From positions 1,302,001 to 1,366,000 of the forward strand of contig NC_089422.1 of assembly GCF_013426205.1 (NCBI RefSeq): a stretch of DNA of 64,000 nucleotides, written 5' to 3'. Positions 1-11,255 of the stretch are shown here, in pieces. Position 1 is the stretch's first letter, and each line of letters starts with the position of its first letter. Under the pieces are notes generated by a model. The model saw nothing but the letters and a program-made list of their open reading frames with translations. It had not been told where the DNA came from and did not search any database. This stretch comes from Metarhizium brunneum (Eukaryota; Ascomycota; Sordariomycetes; Hypocreales; Clavicipitaceae). The translations under genes were made by a program, and so were the position numbers.

Positions 1-442
1 GATTTTCATTTTGGCTGGTCAGTCGATGTTTGTTCCCAGGCAACTCGGCTCCGCTTGGTTTCTCAGGTACCTGGGGCGCCACACCGAGCCCACTCACGTG
101 CCAGTCTTACTCGGACTTGACAAGGGGCAAGGGATCGCTAGATGTGGTCGAATCATGTACGCGCACCAGTTCCCGTGGCCTCACGTTTGCGGTTCCTTTG
201 ATTAAAAGAGATACCAACCGATGATTTCTGTGTTAGAATGAATTGACACCCCTTCTCAGACTTGAATCCGCATCTCTTCGCCACGCGGCTGCTCGAGCCT
301 TGGAGCCAGATGCCACGATGCCCCTGAGAGCAGGCAGAACCAAGGGGGCTGTGCCGACTTGAAGCGGCGCCATTTTCTTCCTTCAGCGATTTCCGACACC
401 AAGACACGCTGCCATTCTCACCTCTTGCACCAGTTGCCGGCC
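1..442. other. Upstream flank of the glycosyltransferase gene
   Basis: Non-coding flank. Overlapping short ORFs on both strands show no recognisable motif. The stretch just before position 443 is the probable 5' leader and promoter of the next gene. I see no clear TATA box. Confidence 0.4.
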
Positions 443-1546
443 ATGGCTCGTGGACGGTCCCCCGTCTCGCTCATGGCGCGAAAACCTCGCATCAAAATCG
501 CTGCGGTAGCGTTCCTGTTATGCGTCGTCTACTTCTATTGGGCTCCCATTGCCGAATCGTCGACATCCATGCAGCGAAGCCATGGTGTTCCAGAGAGCGA
601 CCTGCAAACATTCGCGTCGCATGCAATCAACAACACGGTAGTCATTGTCCCGGTGAATACGGGCATGCTCCATTTGATGGAAAACCTGCTCTGCTCTCTT
701 TCCGCGACCTCCTTCAACCCGAAATCCATCGTGTTCTGGGCCCTGGATGAGGGTGCGCAGACCACGCTGGACCGCAGGGGGTTTGCCACCTATCGAGATG
801 CATCTCTTTGGGCCGAAAGCGGCAATCTCAACGTCCACGGCAACACTCCGGCCTACCATCGAATGATGCGCCAACGCCCGCAGTTCTTTGTCGATTTTCT
901 ATCCACAGGCTATGATGTTCTCATGATTGATGCCGATCTTGTGTTTTGGCAATCGCCCCTGGTCATCATGCCACAGAACGACAGCGACAGAGCAGCCGTC
1001 GACATGGTCTACAGCACCGATGCGCGAGAATTCTACACCAGCCATGATGCCTTCCAAGACGAGTATCGCAGAGGCTCGCTTGTGCCGCCAATTTGCAACG
1101 GTTTATTCTGGATGAAGAGCAACAACGAGACTATTTCGTTGTGGTCAGAGATGCTTGATGTGTTTGAAGCCCCCTGGTGGCGGATGGGAATGTATCGGAG
1201 CCGCGTATTCCAGGATGACCAGCGCGGCATGGATGTGCTGCTGAACGATGGGCGAGCAGGCCTCGTTGAGCCGTTTCCGAGCGGCATCACCCAAGACATG
1301 ATACCCAAAAGCAGCAGCAAGAGGAGACTAAACGTGAGATTACTTGACCAAACCCAAGTCGTCAATGGCCAACTGTTCATGTTTCGCGAAAACACATATG
1401 CCGAGAGTTTGAAGCAGCTTCGCGGGGAGGGAAAAGATCGAATAGCCGCGCATATGAACTGGAATACGGAGTTGGTTACAAAAGAGGAGGGGGCTAGAAG
1501 GAAGAATATATTCTTTCTGGACGAAAATGGCGATTGCAAAGCATAA
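443..1546 (+). CDS. Type II membrane nucleotide-diphospho-sugar glycosyltransferase
   Basis: Single-exon gene of 367 residues. The ATG at 443 is preferred over an in-frame non-ATG extension to 359 because it places a short basic tail directly before one hydrophobic segment (about residues 19-35, IAAVAFLLCVVYFYWAP), a type II signal anchor for a Golgi or ER lumenal enzyme. The lumenal part resembles the nucleotide-diphospho-sugar transferase family (PF03407). It carries a DxD metal/nucleotide-sugar motif in DVLMIDADLVFW (DAD at 163-165) and a C-terminal AAHMNW segment typical of the fold. NNT and NNET N-glycosylation sites are present. By family it should move a sugar from a nucleotide donor onto a glycan or glycoprotein; neither donor nor acceptor can be read from the sequence. 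The neighbours give no hint of a pathway. Family call fairly sure, substrate unknown. Confidence 0.85.
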   Translation: MARGRSPVSLMARKPRIKIAAVAFLLCVVYFYWAPIAESSTSMQRSHGVPESDLQTFASHAINNTVVIVPVNTGMLHLMENLLCSLSATSFNPKSIVFWALDEGAQTTLDRRGFATYRDASLWAESGNLNVHGNTPAYHRMMRQRPQFFVDFLSTGYDVLMIDADLVFWQSPLVIMPQNDSDRAAVDMVYSTDAREFYTSHDAFQDEYRRGSLVPPICNGLFWMKSNNETISLWSEMLDVFEAPWWRMGMYRSRVFQDDQRGMDVLLNDGRAGLVEPFPSGITQDMIPKSSSKRRLNVRLLDQTQVVNGQLFMFRENTYAESLKQLRGEGKDRIAAHMNWNTELVTKEEGARRKNIFFLDENGDCKA

Positions 1547-2193
1547 TATGGCGGTATATACATTCAAAGGAAACATGAAGACTTTATTCACCACGCTTAG
1601 ACTGTTATATGCCTAGTGTATTAATTACATCATAATAGCAACGGTATTGTACTAGACTAGAAATAGATTCTCAGAATTCTATACGTGCATAACTTCTTTT
1701 CAACTACGTTCTCGGCAACACAGTGGTACAATCATCTCCTATTGCGGTGGCTTCTGGTTGACTAAAATACCTGCAATTGCTTTAACCGCATGGGAATCAT
1801 CGTCCATGCTGCCCGTACAAGTGAAATGAAACAACCTGTTAGCTTACGAGACAAAGAAGAACCCACACAAAAAAAGAAGATGCCGAGCTCCTTACAAGGT
1901 GAATGTGGGCATGAGACGCAGAGAAGTATTCAAAACGCTGGCGATATTCCAACGCAAGAGCTAGTAGAGGCCCTACTATACAGTTATAAGCTCAAAGTGA
2001 GCCTCCAGATTGCTACCCTTGCTTGCTCGCTCGGTGTTCCATGGGCAAATTGCAAGATTCCTTAACCAAGAGTAGAGTGGTTTAGCCTCACAGCGACTAT
2101 TTGTTCCATCTGGAGGCTCGCTTCATTCCCAATGCCTCTGATTCACCCACGCGCTATAAGAATATCATCTGCTGCGCTCGCTACAAAAGGCAG
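1547..2193. other. Intergenic region
   Basis: AT-leaning spacer between convergent genes, so it should hold both 3' ends. A 91-codon plus-strand ORF (1790-2065) has no recognisable motif and I do not call it. Confidence 0.4.
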
Positions 2194-2489
2194 TTACACC
2201 AAGGCACCAAGAGCCATGAGAGCAGCCAGGCCGAGTCCAGGGGCAACGGGGTTCGGCCCGGCAGCGACCACCGTAGTGCTTGTACGTGATGTTGTTCGCG
2301 AGGTCGTCCCGACACTGGTTCTGCGTGGGGTCAGTTTCAGTCTCTACTTTTGTGTAGCATCGTCATGTTTACTCACGTTGGACGCGCAGTAGGTGGCGCA
2401 GTGATAGTTGAGGTGCGGCTTGTAGAGTTGCTGGCTTGGCAGTGGACGCTGATGGCGGATGCGATGACGAGAACAGCAGTGAGCTTCAT
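2194..2489 (-). CDS. Small Ser/Thr-rich secreted protein with GPI-anchor-like tail
   Basis: Two-exon gene read by eye: exon 1 is 2489-2377, the intron 2376-2321 (56 nt; GTGAGT donor, CTGAC branch site, CGCAG acceptor), and exon 2 is 2320-2194. The 79-residue product starts MKLTAVLVIASAISVHCQA, a good signal peptide. A Ser/Thr-rich middle follows (repeats of TTS, RTS and STT), then a tail VAAGPNPVAPGLGLAALMAL ending about three residues after the last hydrophobic stretch, the usual architecture of a GPI-anchored wall or membrane protein. It is very short for the class. A second frame is also open across the splice junction and has several cysteines but no ATG; I prefer the signal-peptide frame. 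Function unknown; cell surface location is inferred. Confidence 0.6.
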
Positions 2490-3165
2490 TTTGATACTGA
2501 AAGACGATGTAGCGTTGGTTATACCGGTAGTGTAGGTCAAAGTAGCCTTGATAAGTTGGAGTGGTGAGTGTGTTTAAAGGAGTCACGATGCTTGGGATAT
2601 CTTGAGCATTTTATAAAAACATCAGCTTCTGCAAAAAGGACTTTGCCGCGATGATTTACGGTACGTGAGTTTCTAAAATGAAACTGGTGTGGATATTCCA
2701 ATGGACTCCGTTCCGGGCTGAACCGTAATGGGCGCTTATCATTGCCGAACGTATTGTGTCATGGATGGAAGATGTACGTATGAGCAAGGCAGGGTGTGAC
2801 ACACCGCCAACTTGATACAGATCTACATGTACGGTGCGATGCGCTGGCAGTCGAGCATATTTTTAAAGCATGTTATTGGTTTAACGGACGAGTCATGATA
2901 TCGGTCCTGTAGCCTTCAAATGTTTGCTCTGGCTTGAAGATACGGCGCATGAAAGAGGTTAAAAATAACTCCATGGCTATAACAAGGCCGCAGCCCCGAG
3001 ACAAAACGCCCTCGTTTCACCAATCGACCATCCCTATTTGCCAACGATATAGGCTAATTGACTCTGTGACGCCCGCTACCCCGCACGACGAAGTTTCCAT
3101 GTTTTTATACAGTCCAACCCTTGAATTATTCTACAATATGCGTGACCAAGCAGGGGGGGGGGGGG

Positions 3166-3252
3166 TTCATAATTAATTAAAAAAGCTTAGTATAAAACCT
3201 TTTTTAATGCTTAATTTCTTACATTATATAAGCTATAATTAGTATATTACCC
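3166..3252. repeat. AT-rich island, possibly decayed repeat
   Basis: Almost pure A/T with many TA steps, sharply bounded on the left by a G13 run and on the right by CCCCCTACTACC. Such islands in ascomycetes are often repeat remnants mutated by RIP, which turns C:G into T:A. No coding remnant or terminal repeat can be recognised here, so the origin is inference. Confidence 0.35.
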
Positions 3253-5143
3253 CCTACTACCAGCTACCCGGTCAGGTCGCGCATGAAGAATAATTCATAG
3301 CACTGAGGTTAGTCCGGAGTCAGGGGTGTTATCCCGGGATAGATGATTTGGAAACCGGGGGTTGCAGGGACAAGGCACTTCATATACAAGTCCCCTGTCA
3401 GAGATGGAGTATGTGAAACCAACGGACGGACTCCGGCAGCTACATATGTATATGTAATCATGCATTGCAATGGGGCTTTTGATGGCCAACTTGCTACGGG
3501 GGCACAGTCAGCTGCGAGGAGTTGCAAAAGGGAACTCGCCCATGAAAGAGATTAATGAGATTGTACAGACCTACCTACTGGATAGTAGTTATCTGGCAAG
3601 TTGGATCGCCTATGCCCGTCTCTGCAATCACTCGGCCATCATAGGGACCCTCAATCGAAATACTGTTGACGTGCTACATAGAAGTCGCGTCAATAGCACT
3701 GCGGCACGGACCGAGCCTTGGCGATACTTGGCGATAATTGGACAAGGGCTCGAGGCGTGGTTGAGGCCGAAAGGCTTACTTACCACTGCTTTGGACACAG
3801 GTTGACATCCTCACACCGTTTCTGCTCTCTGCTTCCTGGCCACTTTGAATTCGCAGGCAGATAAGCAGGCAGCGGTCCAGACTTGCAGGTTTGGTTTGGA
3901 AACCGCCAGGATCGCCAGGGCCTTTGGGCTATTTTTACCTCGACATCCGTTGCCTTGTGGCTGGTGCAAGCTTTGTGATGCAAACCGCATCGTGTCTCGT
4001 CACGACTCGACGGTTTCAGCTAGACGGCAAAGTCGAGGCCAGCCCACATAAAGCCTCGATGGTAATTTGCTCGATCTGATCGAGATGCCACGCGACGCCA
4101 GCCCCACGTCAGACAAATGTCTGGGAATCTGAATTCTGAACAGATGAAAGCAGCTCGTCAGTGCACCTCCGACATGGACATCTAAAAGGGCGACAAAAAC
4201 ACCAACATGGGCCGATGACGGGCGAAAGCTTGCCTGTTGGCTGCCCCCTTTATCCATCTCATGTGCGGAAGAGAATCGTGGCAGAATTACCATCCCGACT
4301 TGTAACTTTTCTAAAAGAGGCGTTACGCAATTGGGAAGGTCAGGGCATCTAAAATTGTTCGCCTCGTATAGTTGATACCATCGGCACTGCGAGGCCCGAG
4401 TAGCGCCTCCGGGGCCGGAACAGTATCGAGCTAACAATGCCGATATACCCGAGACACAGAAGAACGTTCTAGGGAGATAGTATTGACACGTTTCCATCCC
4501 AAGTTTGTTTTGCGCCATGAACGCTGGCCTTCCTTTTTCGTATTCCCACTGCGTAACTGCGTCTACGCAAGACACCACGTGTCGTGGTGATGAAATCCCA
4601 CTTTTGGAGACTCTAAGATGGGTAATACCGGATACAAGGTATCGCTGATTTCAACAATTTCGCAACAAACAGATCTGCGGGTATGAGAATCTAATTGCAC
4701 GGCGCATTGAAGCCCAAGTAGCAGAGTCGGCACGGCAAAGTAACAAGTGAATATATATATTCGTCGTCTCTGTAGTGTTGTCTGTAGCTTCATCATGACG
4801 CATGTTCTATGAAACTGGAAAGCAAAAATAAAAGCCCAACAAAGACCTTGGACATCAGCTCCCCAACGACTCGAGCACTTTGTTATGTATTACATTCTAA
4901 TTCTTGTACGTAATTACACGACTATAGAATATTAGAAATGCTGTTGCCTTCTTCAACGACAACTCCCATCTCGGTCTTAGGGTTTAATTTCCGGTGGGCT
5001 AGTTCAGGTCCTTCTACATCTAGTCAATCATAAAAATCGCAGTGCGCTAACGGTTTGCCGATCATGGCAGGCTATTTCCATTTAGGCAAGTACCTAGATT
5101 TGCTTTACCAAAGCGTACGCTGCCCGTCATGATGAGGTTCGCG

Positions 5144-5149
5144 TATAAA
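5144..5149 (+). promoter_or_regulatory. Probable TATA box of the protease gene
   Basis: TATAAA lies 126 bases before the chosen ATG at 5275, a plausible distance for a fungal core promoter with a short leader. Confidence 0.45.
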
Positions 5150-5274
5150 GTCCAAGGCAATGGCCCGTCACAGCGAGTCTGGATAGAATCGCCAGCCAGC
5201 CTGCGATTTCTTCCTGTCGACCCTGCCATATGCCAGTCCCCTGTAAAACCATCAACTCGTTCAAGATTTTCAAC

Positions 5275-6003
5275 ATGCGTCAGGCTCTCACTCTTACACT
5301 CGCCGCCGTGACGGGCGTCTTTGCCGCACCGGCCGCCACTACCGGCCCAAGTGGCAAGACGTCCGTCCACAACAAGCGAGCGGACTTTTATTGGGGAGGC
5401 GCGGTGCAAGAAGGCCCTCCGGGCACCGGCTGGAACTACGTTCAAGGCAGCGTAGTCGTCCCCAGCTTCGGCGGAGGAGACAACCAGCACTCGGCAAACA
5501 TGTGGGTGGGAATCGACGGCGACGACTGCACGAGCGCCATCTTGCAGACCGGCCTCGTGGCCTACGGAGACGGCACATTCTGGCTATGGACAGAATGGTG
5601 GAAGCACCCCATGCAAAGCTACGAGGCCAGCCTCGCCTTCTCACCTAATGATACCCTGCGCTTTACCGTGCACGCCACGTCCACCACCTCGGGCACCACA
5701 ACCGTCGAGAACCTGAGCAGCGGACACGCCGTCTCGCATACGTTTACAAGCGAGAGTGCCTACCCGCTCTGCGAGACGGATGCTGAATGGATCCTCGAAG
5801 ACTGGCAGTACGACGGTCAGCCGGTCGCCCTGGAGAACTGGGGCACGATTAAGATTTTCGACACTGTTGCTAAGAGCCCCGGAAAGCAAGTCACGGCTGC
5901 TGGTTCTGGCATTGTTAATATCAACATCAACGGCCGGACTCTTACTAGCAGTAGTGTTGACTCGGATGGAACCGTCAGCGTCACGTATATTGGTCCCAAC
6001 TAA
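5275..6003 (+). CDS. Eqolisin-type glutamic endopeptidase (peptidase G1), secreted
   Basis: Single-exon gene of 242 residues. The ATG at 5275 is chosen because it opens a clean signal peptide (MRQALTLTLAAVTGVFAAPA); the in-frame ATG at 5230 would bury it. A propeptide follows, ending in a Kex2-like KR site at 34-35 just before ADFYWGGAV, where eqolisins begin their mature chain. The catalytic Gln and Glu of this family can be placed at Q91 (AILQTGL) and E171 (AEWILED). Mature length of about 207 residues fits scytalidoglutamic and aspergilloglutamic peptidases. These enzymes cut proteins outside the cell at acid pH and resist pepstatin. Nothing suggests inactivation. The flanking genes do not form an obvious unit with it. 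Confidence 0.93.
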   Translation: MRQALTLTLAAVTGVFAAPAATTGPSGKTSVHNKRADFYWGGAVQEGPPGTGWNYVQGSVVVPSFGGGDNQHSANMWVGIDGDDCTSAILQTGLVAYGDGTFWLWTEWWKHPMQSYEASLAFSPNDTLRFTVHATSTTSGTTTVENLSSGHAVSHTFTSESAYPLCETDAEWILEDWQYDGQPVALENWGTIKIFDTVAKSPGKQVTAAGSGIVNININGRTLTSSSVDSDGTVSVTYIGPN

Positions 6004-7039
6004 GGCTGCAAAGTTGGAAAAATGGGAGAATGTACAGGCAGCGTTTTTGAAACCATGAAGACATGTTTCTGGATGTAGTTGCAGCGAGCTCTAGAAGTAT
6101 GGTATTCTTTGTGCCCGAAGTTTGAATTTCACGCAAAGTTCGACTGGCGTTGTTGTCCCCTGGGAAGCACCGACAGGAAACTTCTGAGAAAGTTCTTTCA
6201 TGTGTACCGAGTTTTCCTCTCCAAGAATCTCGCACTCTAAGAAAAGTAACTTTACCAAAACATCATTTATCTAGATATAGAAGGATTTGCGAGAGAATAC
6301 AGGGATCGTTTAGTAAGGAGGGGACTCGACTACTTGCATTGCTCTTATGCCCAGAATATATTTAACCCTGTTAAGAAAAGGAAGGCCGAGCACCAAGAAG
6401 AGAAAGTTTAGTAGTTGAATTTATTCGTTGATTTGCAATTACATGTCAGCATCTAGCTTTGGCGGTACCAACGCCAGGCGGGGCGACGCAGGTAATCAGA
6501 GCATTCAATGCATTTTTTTAAATCTTTTTACTATACTATATCAAGTTATAAAAAAATATAAAACAGAGCTAGATGGCCATGCAAGGCACTAGTGACACTG
6601 TACTTGAGCCGTACCACGCTATAAGACCCTAACATGCCGCATATAGTATAATGTAACGTGAAATACAAAACAAAATACATTTATACTTGCTTTATCTGTT
6701 AATGCTCTGCAGTTACCAGAGGCTGGAGAATAGATGCTAAATCAGTCAAGTCTATTACGAGCAAATCAAGCACTACTTGACCAAACCGTTGTCAAAGTCC
6801 CCTGCTACATTAGAGTGTAGTATCTAGGGCATCAAGGTTTAGACGAACTCGTGGCTAAGAGGCAATGTCGAAGCTTGATGGATTCGACCCCACCACCAGC
6901 CCAATTACAAATAGACCGGTCTGGTCGTCTTCTATTTGCATCTTCGTTGTCAACGCAACTGACTGTCCTATTGTTCACCAAGCACACCCTCTACTATTAA
7001 TCTATTCATCATCACACATTACATAGCTATTACCCCGCC
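6004..7039. other. Intergenic region, partly AT-rich
   Basis: Holds the 3' end of the protease gene and the promoter of the DUF3669 gene. Roughly 6510-6700 is AT-rich. A B-box-like GGATTCGACCCC near 6880 was checked as a tRNA and rejected. No gene seen. Confidence 0.4.
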
Positions 7040-8080
7040 ATGGAATCTGACCTGTCCCTGACCGCTTCTGGTTCTTTACGACAAATCGGCTTTGGCAACT
7101 GTGGTTCGGTTTGGGGCACATTGAAGCACAATGCCCACAACAATGCCAGCGTCGACCAGAACGTCGACGTCGACATGATTCTCAAACGCGAAGACGCGAG
7201 TCCAGGCAGGGACATCAAGAACGAGACCCTCGTACAGTCGCAAGCATTCCGCGCAGCAAGCACCCTACAGTTGACCTCCATCCCCCAATGCTTCGGTCTC
7301 GTGAAGAGCGACGACAAAAGATGGCAGCAGCTCCTGCCACTCCTGCCCTCTGGATTAAAAGCATGCAGAGCCATGATTGCCGAGAAAATCAACCCGGTAT
7401 CGACGCAGGCGCAGTTACTCCTCATCGACAAGTACTGCCCAGCGCCGCACCGCGAGGCGCTCCGAAGATCGATAGAGGCGCGGGACGGAGAGGGCGAGCA
7501 CTGCCTGGTTCGCCTGTATCTCGGACGACGAAGACATCTATACGCGCACGAGGAGCAGCACCGCCCCCGACCGCAGTTCTTCAGCCTCCGCAATTACCCC
7601 CTTCACGCGGACCAGGCCCATGACCTCGGGCTCCCTTGCAGGCAGTACGCCAGGGCCATGGCAGAGGCACTCGCGACGCTGCACTGGCAAGTCAGGACGA
7701 GTGGCAACGATGTCGAATTCGTGCTGGGTGCCCACAGAGGCGGGGAGGGAGATGCAGACATGCCCCTTGAGGAGCATGCCGTCTGGATGCTTGACTTTGA
7801 CTGCTCCAGGCCGATTGAGGCGAATGACTCTGGTCTGGAGTCGATTGCGCGGGCGTTTTGGCGCAACGATCCGTACTTTCCGCGGCCGGGCAGCGCCTTG
7901 GATCAGGGACGGGAGCTGTGGGATATCTTTGCCGCCGAGTATCGACGAGTTGGCATGGAGGCGGCCCGGGCTTATCATCGTGATGGAGAAGATGTGGAGA
8001 GTTTGTGTGCTTTGGTCGAGGGTGCGTTGGAGAGGATTGAGGAAACGAAAGGGAAGTGGACGGCTGGGGCGCATTTCTAG
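7040..8080 (+). CDS. DUF3669-domain protein
   Basis: Single-exon gene of 346 residues. The ATG at 7040 sits in a good context (CCGCCATGG). The N-terminus has a glycine-rich stretch IGFGNCGSVWG that looks like the nucleotide loop of a protein kinase, but I find no HRD or DFG motif. The C-terminal third (EEHAVWMLDFDCSRPI, then the RAFWRNDPYFPRPG segment) matches the fungal DUF3669 (PF12417) pattern as I know it. The family is widespread and expanded in ascomycetes and often annotated vaguely as zinc-finger or kinase-like; no biochemical role is established. The middle contains several Arg-rich stretches. The protein is probably cytosolic or nuclear, having no signal peptide or membrane segment. 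Family assignment fairly confident, function unknown. Confidence 0.75.
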   Translation: MESDLSLTASGSLRQIGFGNCGSVWGTLKHNAHNNASVDQNVDVDMILKREDASPGRDIKNETLVQSQAFRAASTLQLTSIPQCFGLVKSDDKRWQQLLPLLPSGLKACRAMIAEKINPVSTQAQLLLIDKYCPAPHREALRRSIEARDGEGEHCLVRLYLGRRRHLYAHEEQHRPRPQFFSLRNYPLHADQAHDLGLPCRQYARAMAEALATLHWQVRTSGNDVEFVLGAHRGGEGDADMPLEEHAVWMLDFDCSRPIEANDSGLESIARAFWRNDPYFPRPGSALDQGRELWDIFAAEYRRVGMEAARAYHRDGEDVESLCALVEGALERIEETKGKWTAGAHF

Positions 8081-8643
8081 CCACGGTGGTTTTAACATTG
8101 GCCTGGCAGGGTAGAGTTGGAGACAAGAGTTGGGATACAGAGGGCCAGGGGCCGTATTTGCTCAAAAGAGGGCGACGTTTTCGTTCAATTAGTATTTCAA
8201 AGGCATATTTCGAAATGGGCGCGGACAAAAGGATGTTTGGTACATACGCAGGGTATGTCTGGTAGAATATATTTCGTTCTGGGGATTGCTCAAAGGCGCG
8301 TTACCTTGTATGCACGGTCCACTCCAGATTATTAAAGAATAATAAGTACCTTGATCGAATCTTGAAGGTGTTTTGTTGTATAACTACTAGTATCACTTTA
8401 TAATAGTGCTGCCCCAAGTAATTAAGTACTATATAGAGCTCGTAGAGCTGGCGTGCCTGGCTCTGCTATCATCGTATAAGGTCTAACTTGTATTGTATTC
8501 TCTATTAAATAGGACGACGACGAAAAGACATGGGCAAAAATAGATGTGGCTAAAACCGTCGACAAAGCCCGCAACACCGAGATGAATACCATCTCCAAAG
8601 GATTTTCCAAAGCCAAACTCCTGATACATAACCATCCTCTGAT
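8081..8643. other. Intergenic region between convergent genes
   Basis: Holds the 3' ends of the DUF3669 and GH55 genes. Positions of about 8330-8520 are AT-rich. No gene seen. Confidence 0.4.
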
Positions 8644-11255
8644 TTACGTTGTATAACGGCCGACAACAGAGCCCTTAGGCCAACCAGGTCCATAAAATGT
8701 GCCGTGCTCTACAACGCGAGTACCGTCACCAAGGCGAAGAGCATACATAGTATCGTTGGAGCACAAGCCGTACGCCTGAAGATTCTCGGGCGTTTTGGCA
8801 ATATAGTGCATGTGTTCTGCGAGGGGCCACGTTAGCAGCGTTCCGATATCCGAGGGACCTTAACGGGAAACACGACATACCTTGGCAGTGGTAGCCCGCG
8901 TAGCAGCGCGGATGTTCAGCCCCAGCCCGGGACACCCACGACGCAGCACCGTAGTAGTAAATATCCGACCCTCCGTTGATGTAGTTGCCCACACCCGTGC
9001 GGCAAGCCGGGTCGGAGACACGGCACCGCGAGTAATCGGGGTCTCCCCATCCCCCGGGATCGGATGTCCCCGGCCAAGGAAGCATCGGCCTCGCCGTGCC
9101 GCCCTGCCCGGGATTAGCCTCGGTCCTGGGCATGGACAGGACGACGTTGGAGGCCGATCGGAGATTGATCTGATACTGCCACCAGTGCTCGGAGCCCAGG
9201 CCGTGCAGCCAGGTGCCGTTGGTGGACTCGACCAGGACGCCGCCCTTTGCGGCAACGTCGACGCCGGCGAAGAAGTCCTCGGCGTTGCGGCTGGATACCC
9301 AGTTCCACACGTTTTCGGCGTAGACGGAGGATCCTCTGGCGAAGTGCATGCCCAGGTAGGCGGCCTGGCACGGGTGGGAGTCGTCGGCGCAGCGCCGCAC
9401 CATGTCCGGGGCGCCCCGGAGTCCCCCGACGTTGACGATGGAGTTCCATATCGCGACGTCGCCTGGCTTCTTGCCGTGCGCGTGGAACTGAAGGACGATG
9501 GCGCCTGGGGAGACGTCGGCAACGGTGAAGCGCATGTCCTGGATATGGATCGTGCCCACGTCGCCGACGTTGCCGACTTGCACGACGGGCTTGGGGTTTT
9601 CTGCATTCAAGAAACGCGGGCCTGCCCCGGAGATGGACGGCCACGCCTCGCCGTGTATACGGGATCCAATTGGTATGACGAGCGTCGAAGAAACACGGTA
9701 GTCGCCAAAGGGAAAGTATACCATCTTGTGCTCTTTGACGGCGTGCTGGAGGACCTTGGTAAGGGCCTGAACGTCATCCGTCATGCCATCTCCCCGGACG
9801 GTATGCCCACCATTCTGCTTCGAGTCTTTGACGTTTATAAAATCCGACCAAGCGCTGAGTGCGTAATTCGGAGGCGGGTGTATGGGGATTCTGCCGCCGG
9901 GAGCAGCTATTCGTGACCGTGTGATGCTGTTGTTAGTTGTCACGCCGTAGATGTGGTTGCGACCTACCGTGTTTCCATAGGAGAAGCTGTTGACATGGGC
10001 AACAGGACCAAGGACAGTACGACCCTTGACCTGTACCGTGTTTTCGGGCTCGTATTCCGGGTCGCGTCTTTTGTCCAGGTTGTCGATGAGAAGGGAAGGC
10101 CGGGTCATGTCGTTGTTTGTTTTCCCCGAGAGGAATGTGATGCCAGAGTTGATGGACGTGCCGTCGACGATGCCAACAAAGACGCTGCCACTGGTGTGGT
10201 TGACACAGACGTCGACGTTTTCAAAAGTGGGAGCAAGCAGGGTGACAGCGCTGCCGTTGGAGACGCGCAAACCGACCGTGTTGCGGTAGAAGCTGATATT
10301 TTTAAAAAGAGCACTCTGGTGACCGTCGTGCCAGATTCCGTTCTATACGGACCGCAGATGTCAGCAAGGTTGCTTTCTATGGGCACCTGGAATCGACTGA
10401 CCAAGCCATTTTCGATTCGGACGTCGCCCAGGCTGAGAATGGAGCCTACGCCAAGTCTGATGCCAGTGTGGCCGTCTTTGCGGTCGATCGACTGTGGCAT
10501 TATGATTTGGACGTTCTGAAGATGAGACCCTTGGGCGACTCCCCAGTAGAGCGCGGTGAGTCCCTTGGCTGCGCTCCATGTCAGCAGTTGTGTTTGTCTT
10601 TGGTAGGATTATTCTCTTACATCTATTTACGGCCGTTGTATCGAGAATTATATTCTTCAAGGCCACTGTATTCGCCAATTCGCCTGCGTTGGGCATGTAA
10701 CTGGGAGCCATGCCTGTACAAAAACCACGTTTGGTTAGCTACCTATTGCCGTCGTAGGAGTGTCATGATCGAAAAAAAGGGGTGTTTTAGCCACCATTAA
10801 GAAGCACATCGTGTGCAAAGTTGGGAGCCGCACGGATGACGGGAGGATCACGAGCGTCACCCATGAGAATGGTATCCGTGTTCATGACCAGGGGATTTTC
10901 AAACGTGTAGATCCCAGGAGGAACATAGACCACCTGCAATATCAAACATCAGCGTTCAAGCACTTCCACACACTGGTCCCTGGGTACCACGTACCCGTGG
11001 CATAGACGACACCCAGTAGCCATGACGTTCTTGGGCCGCATTGTGGTTCAACCCGGCGGCAGAATCGATGGCCACTTGGATGGATTCTGATTTATTTGCT
11101 TTTGCTGATAGAAAGACTTGGTATTCTTCCGGGTGGTCTACATATGGCGCAAACCCGCTCGAAGGACCCTCATGGGCCATGACAGAGTACCAGTGAGCGG
11201 AACGAGAAGGCAGCGTTGCGTTCAGGTATATCAAACCACCTGGATAGGCCCCCAT
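8644..11255 (-). CDS. GH55-type glucan 1,3-beta-glucosidase-like protein
   Basis: Six exons rebuilt by eye: 11255-10995, 10933-10795, 10713-10621, 10568-10402, 10342-8881 and 8816-8644. Introns are 52-81 nt and all junctions keep frame, giving 764 residues. The protein has the twin pectate-lyase-3 beta-helix layout of GH55: a first half with VVYVPPGIYTFENPLVMNTD and GLTALYWGVAQGSHLQNVQI, and a second half opening YALSAWSDFINVKDSKQNG then DGMTDDVQALTKVLQHAV and VYFPFGDYRVSSTLVIP. The C-terminus keeps LHGLGSEHWWQYQ, characteristic of fungal members. The family removes glucose from the ends of beta-1,3-glucan, for wall remodelling or attack on other fungi. The ATG at 11255 has an in-frame stop just upstream and gives no signal peptide, so either the protein is not classically secreted or a 5' exon was missed. 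Confidence 0.85.

Larger units (their letters stand above)
2490..5274. other. Long intergenic region with AT-rich island
   Basis: About 2.8 kb with no gene I can support. It holds a run of 13 G at 3153-3165 followed directly by an AT-rich island to about 3250. A 192-codon minus-strand ORF at 4000-4578 has no recognisable domain. The right end is the promoter of the protease gene. Confidence 0.4.

Noticed and set aside
4000..4578. 192-codon minus-strand ORF
   Set aside because: No recognisable domain, signal or repeat, and overlapping ORFs exist in other frames. Could be real only with transcript evidence.
6850..6900. tRNA-like A and B boxes (GTGGCTAAGAGG, GGATTCGACCCC)
   Set aside because: The bases around the B box do not form a 5-bp T stem, and no acceptor or anticodon stem could be drawn.
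8882..9916. 344-codon plus-strand ORF
   Set aside because: Antisense to the large GH55 exon, which has unmistakable family motifs; composition is a reverse-strand shadow.
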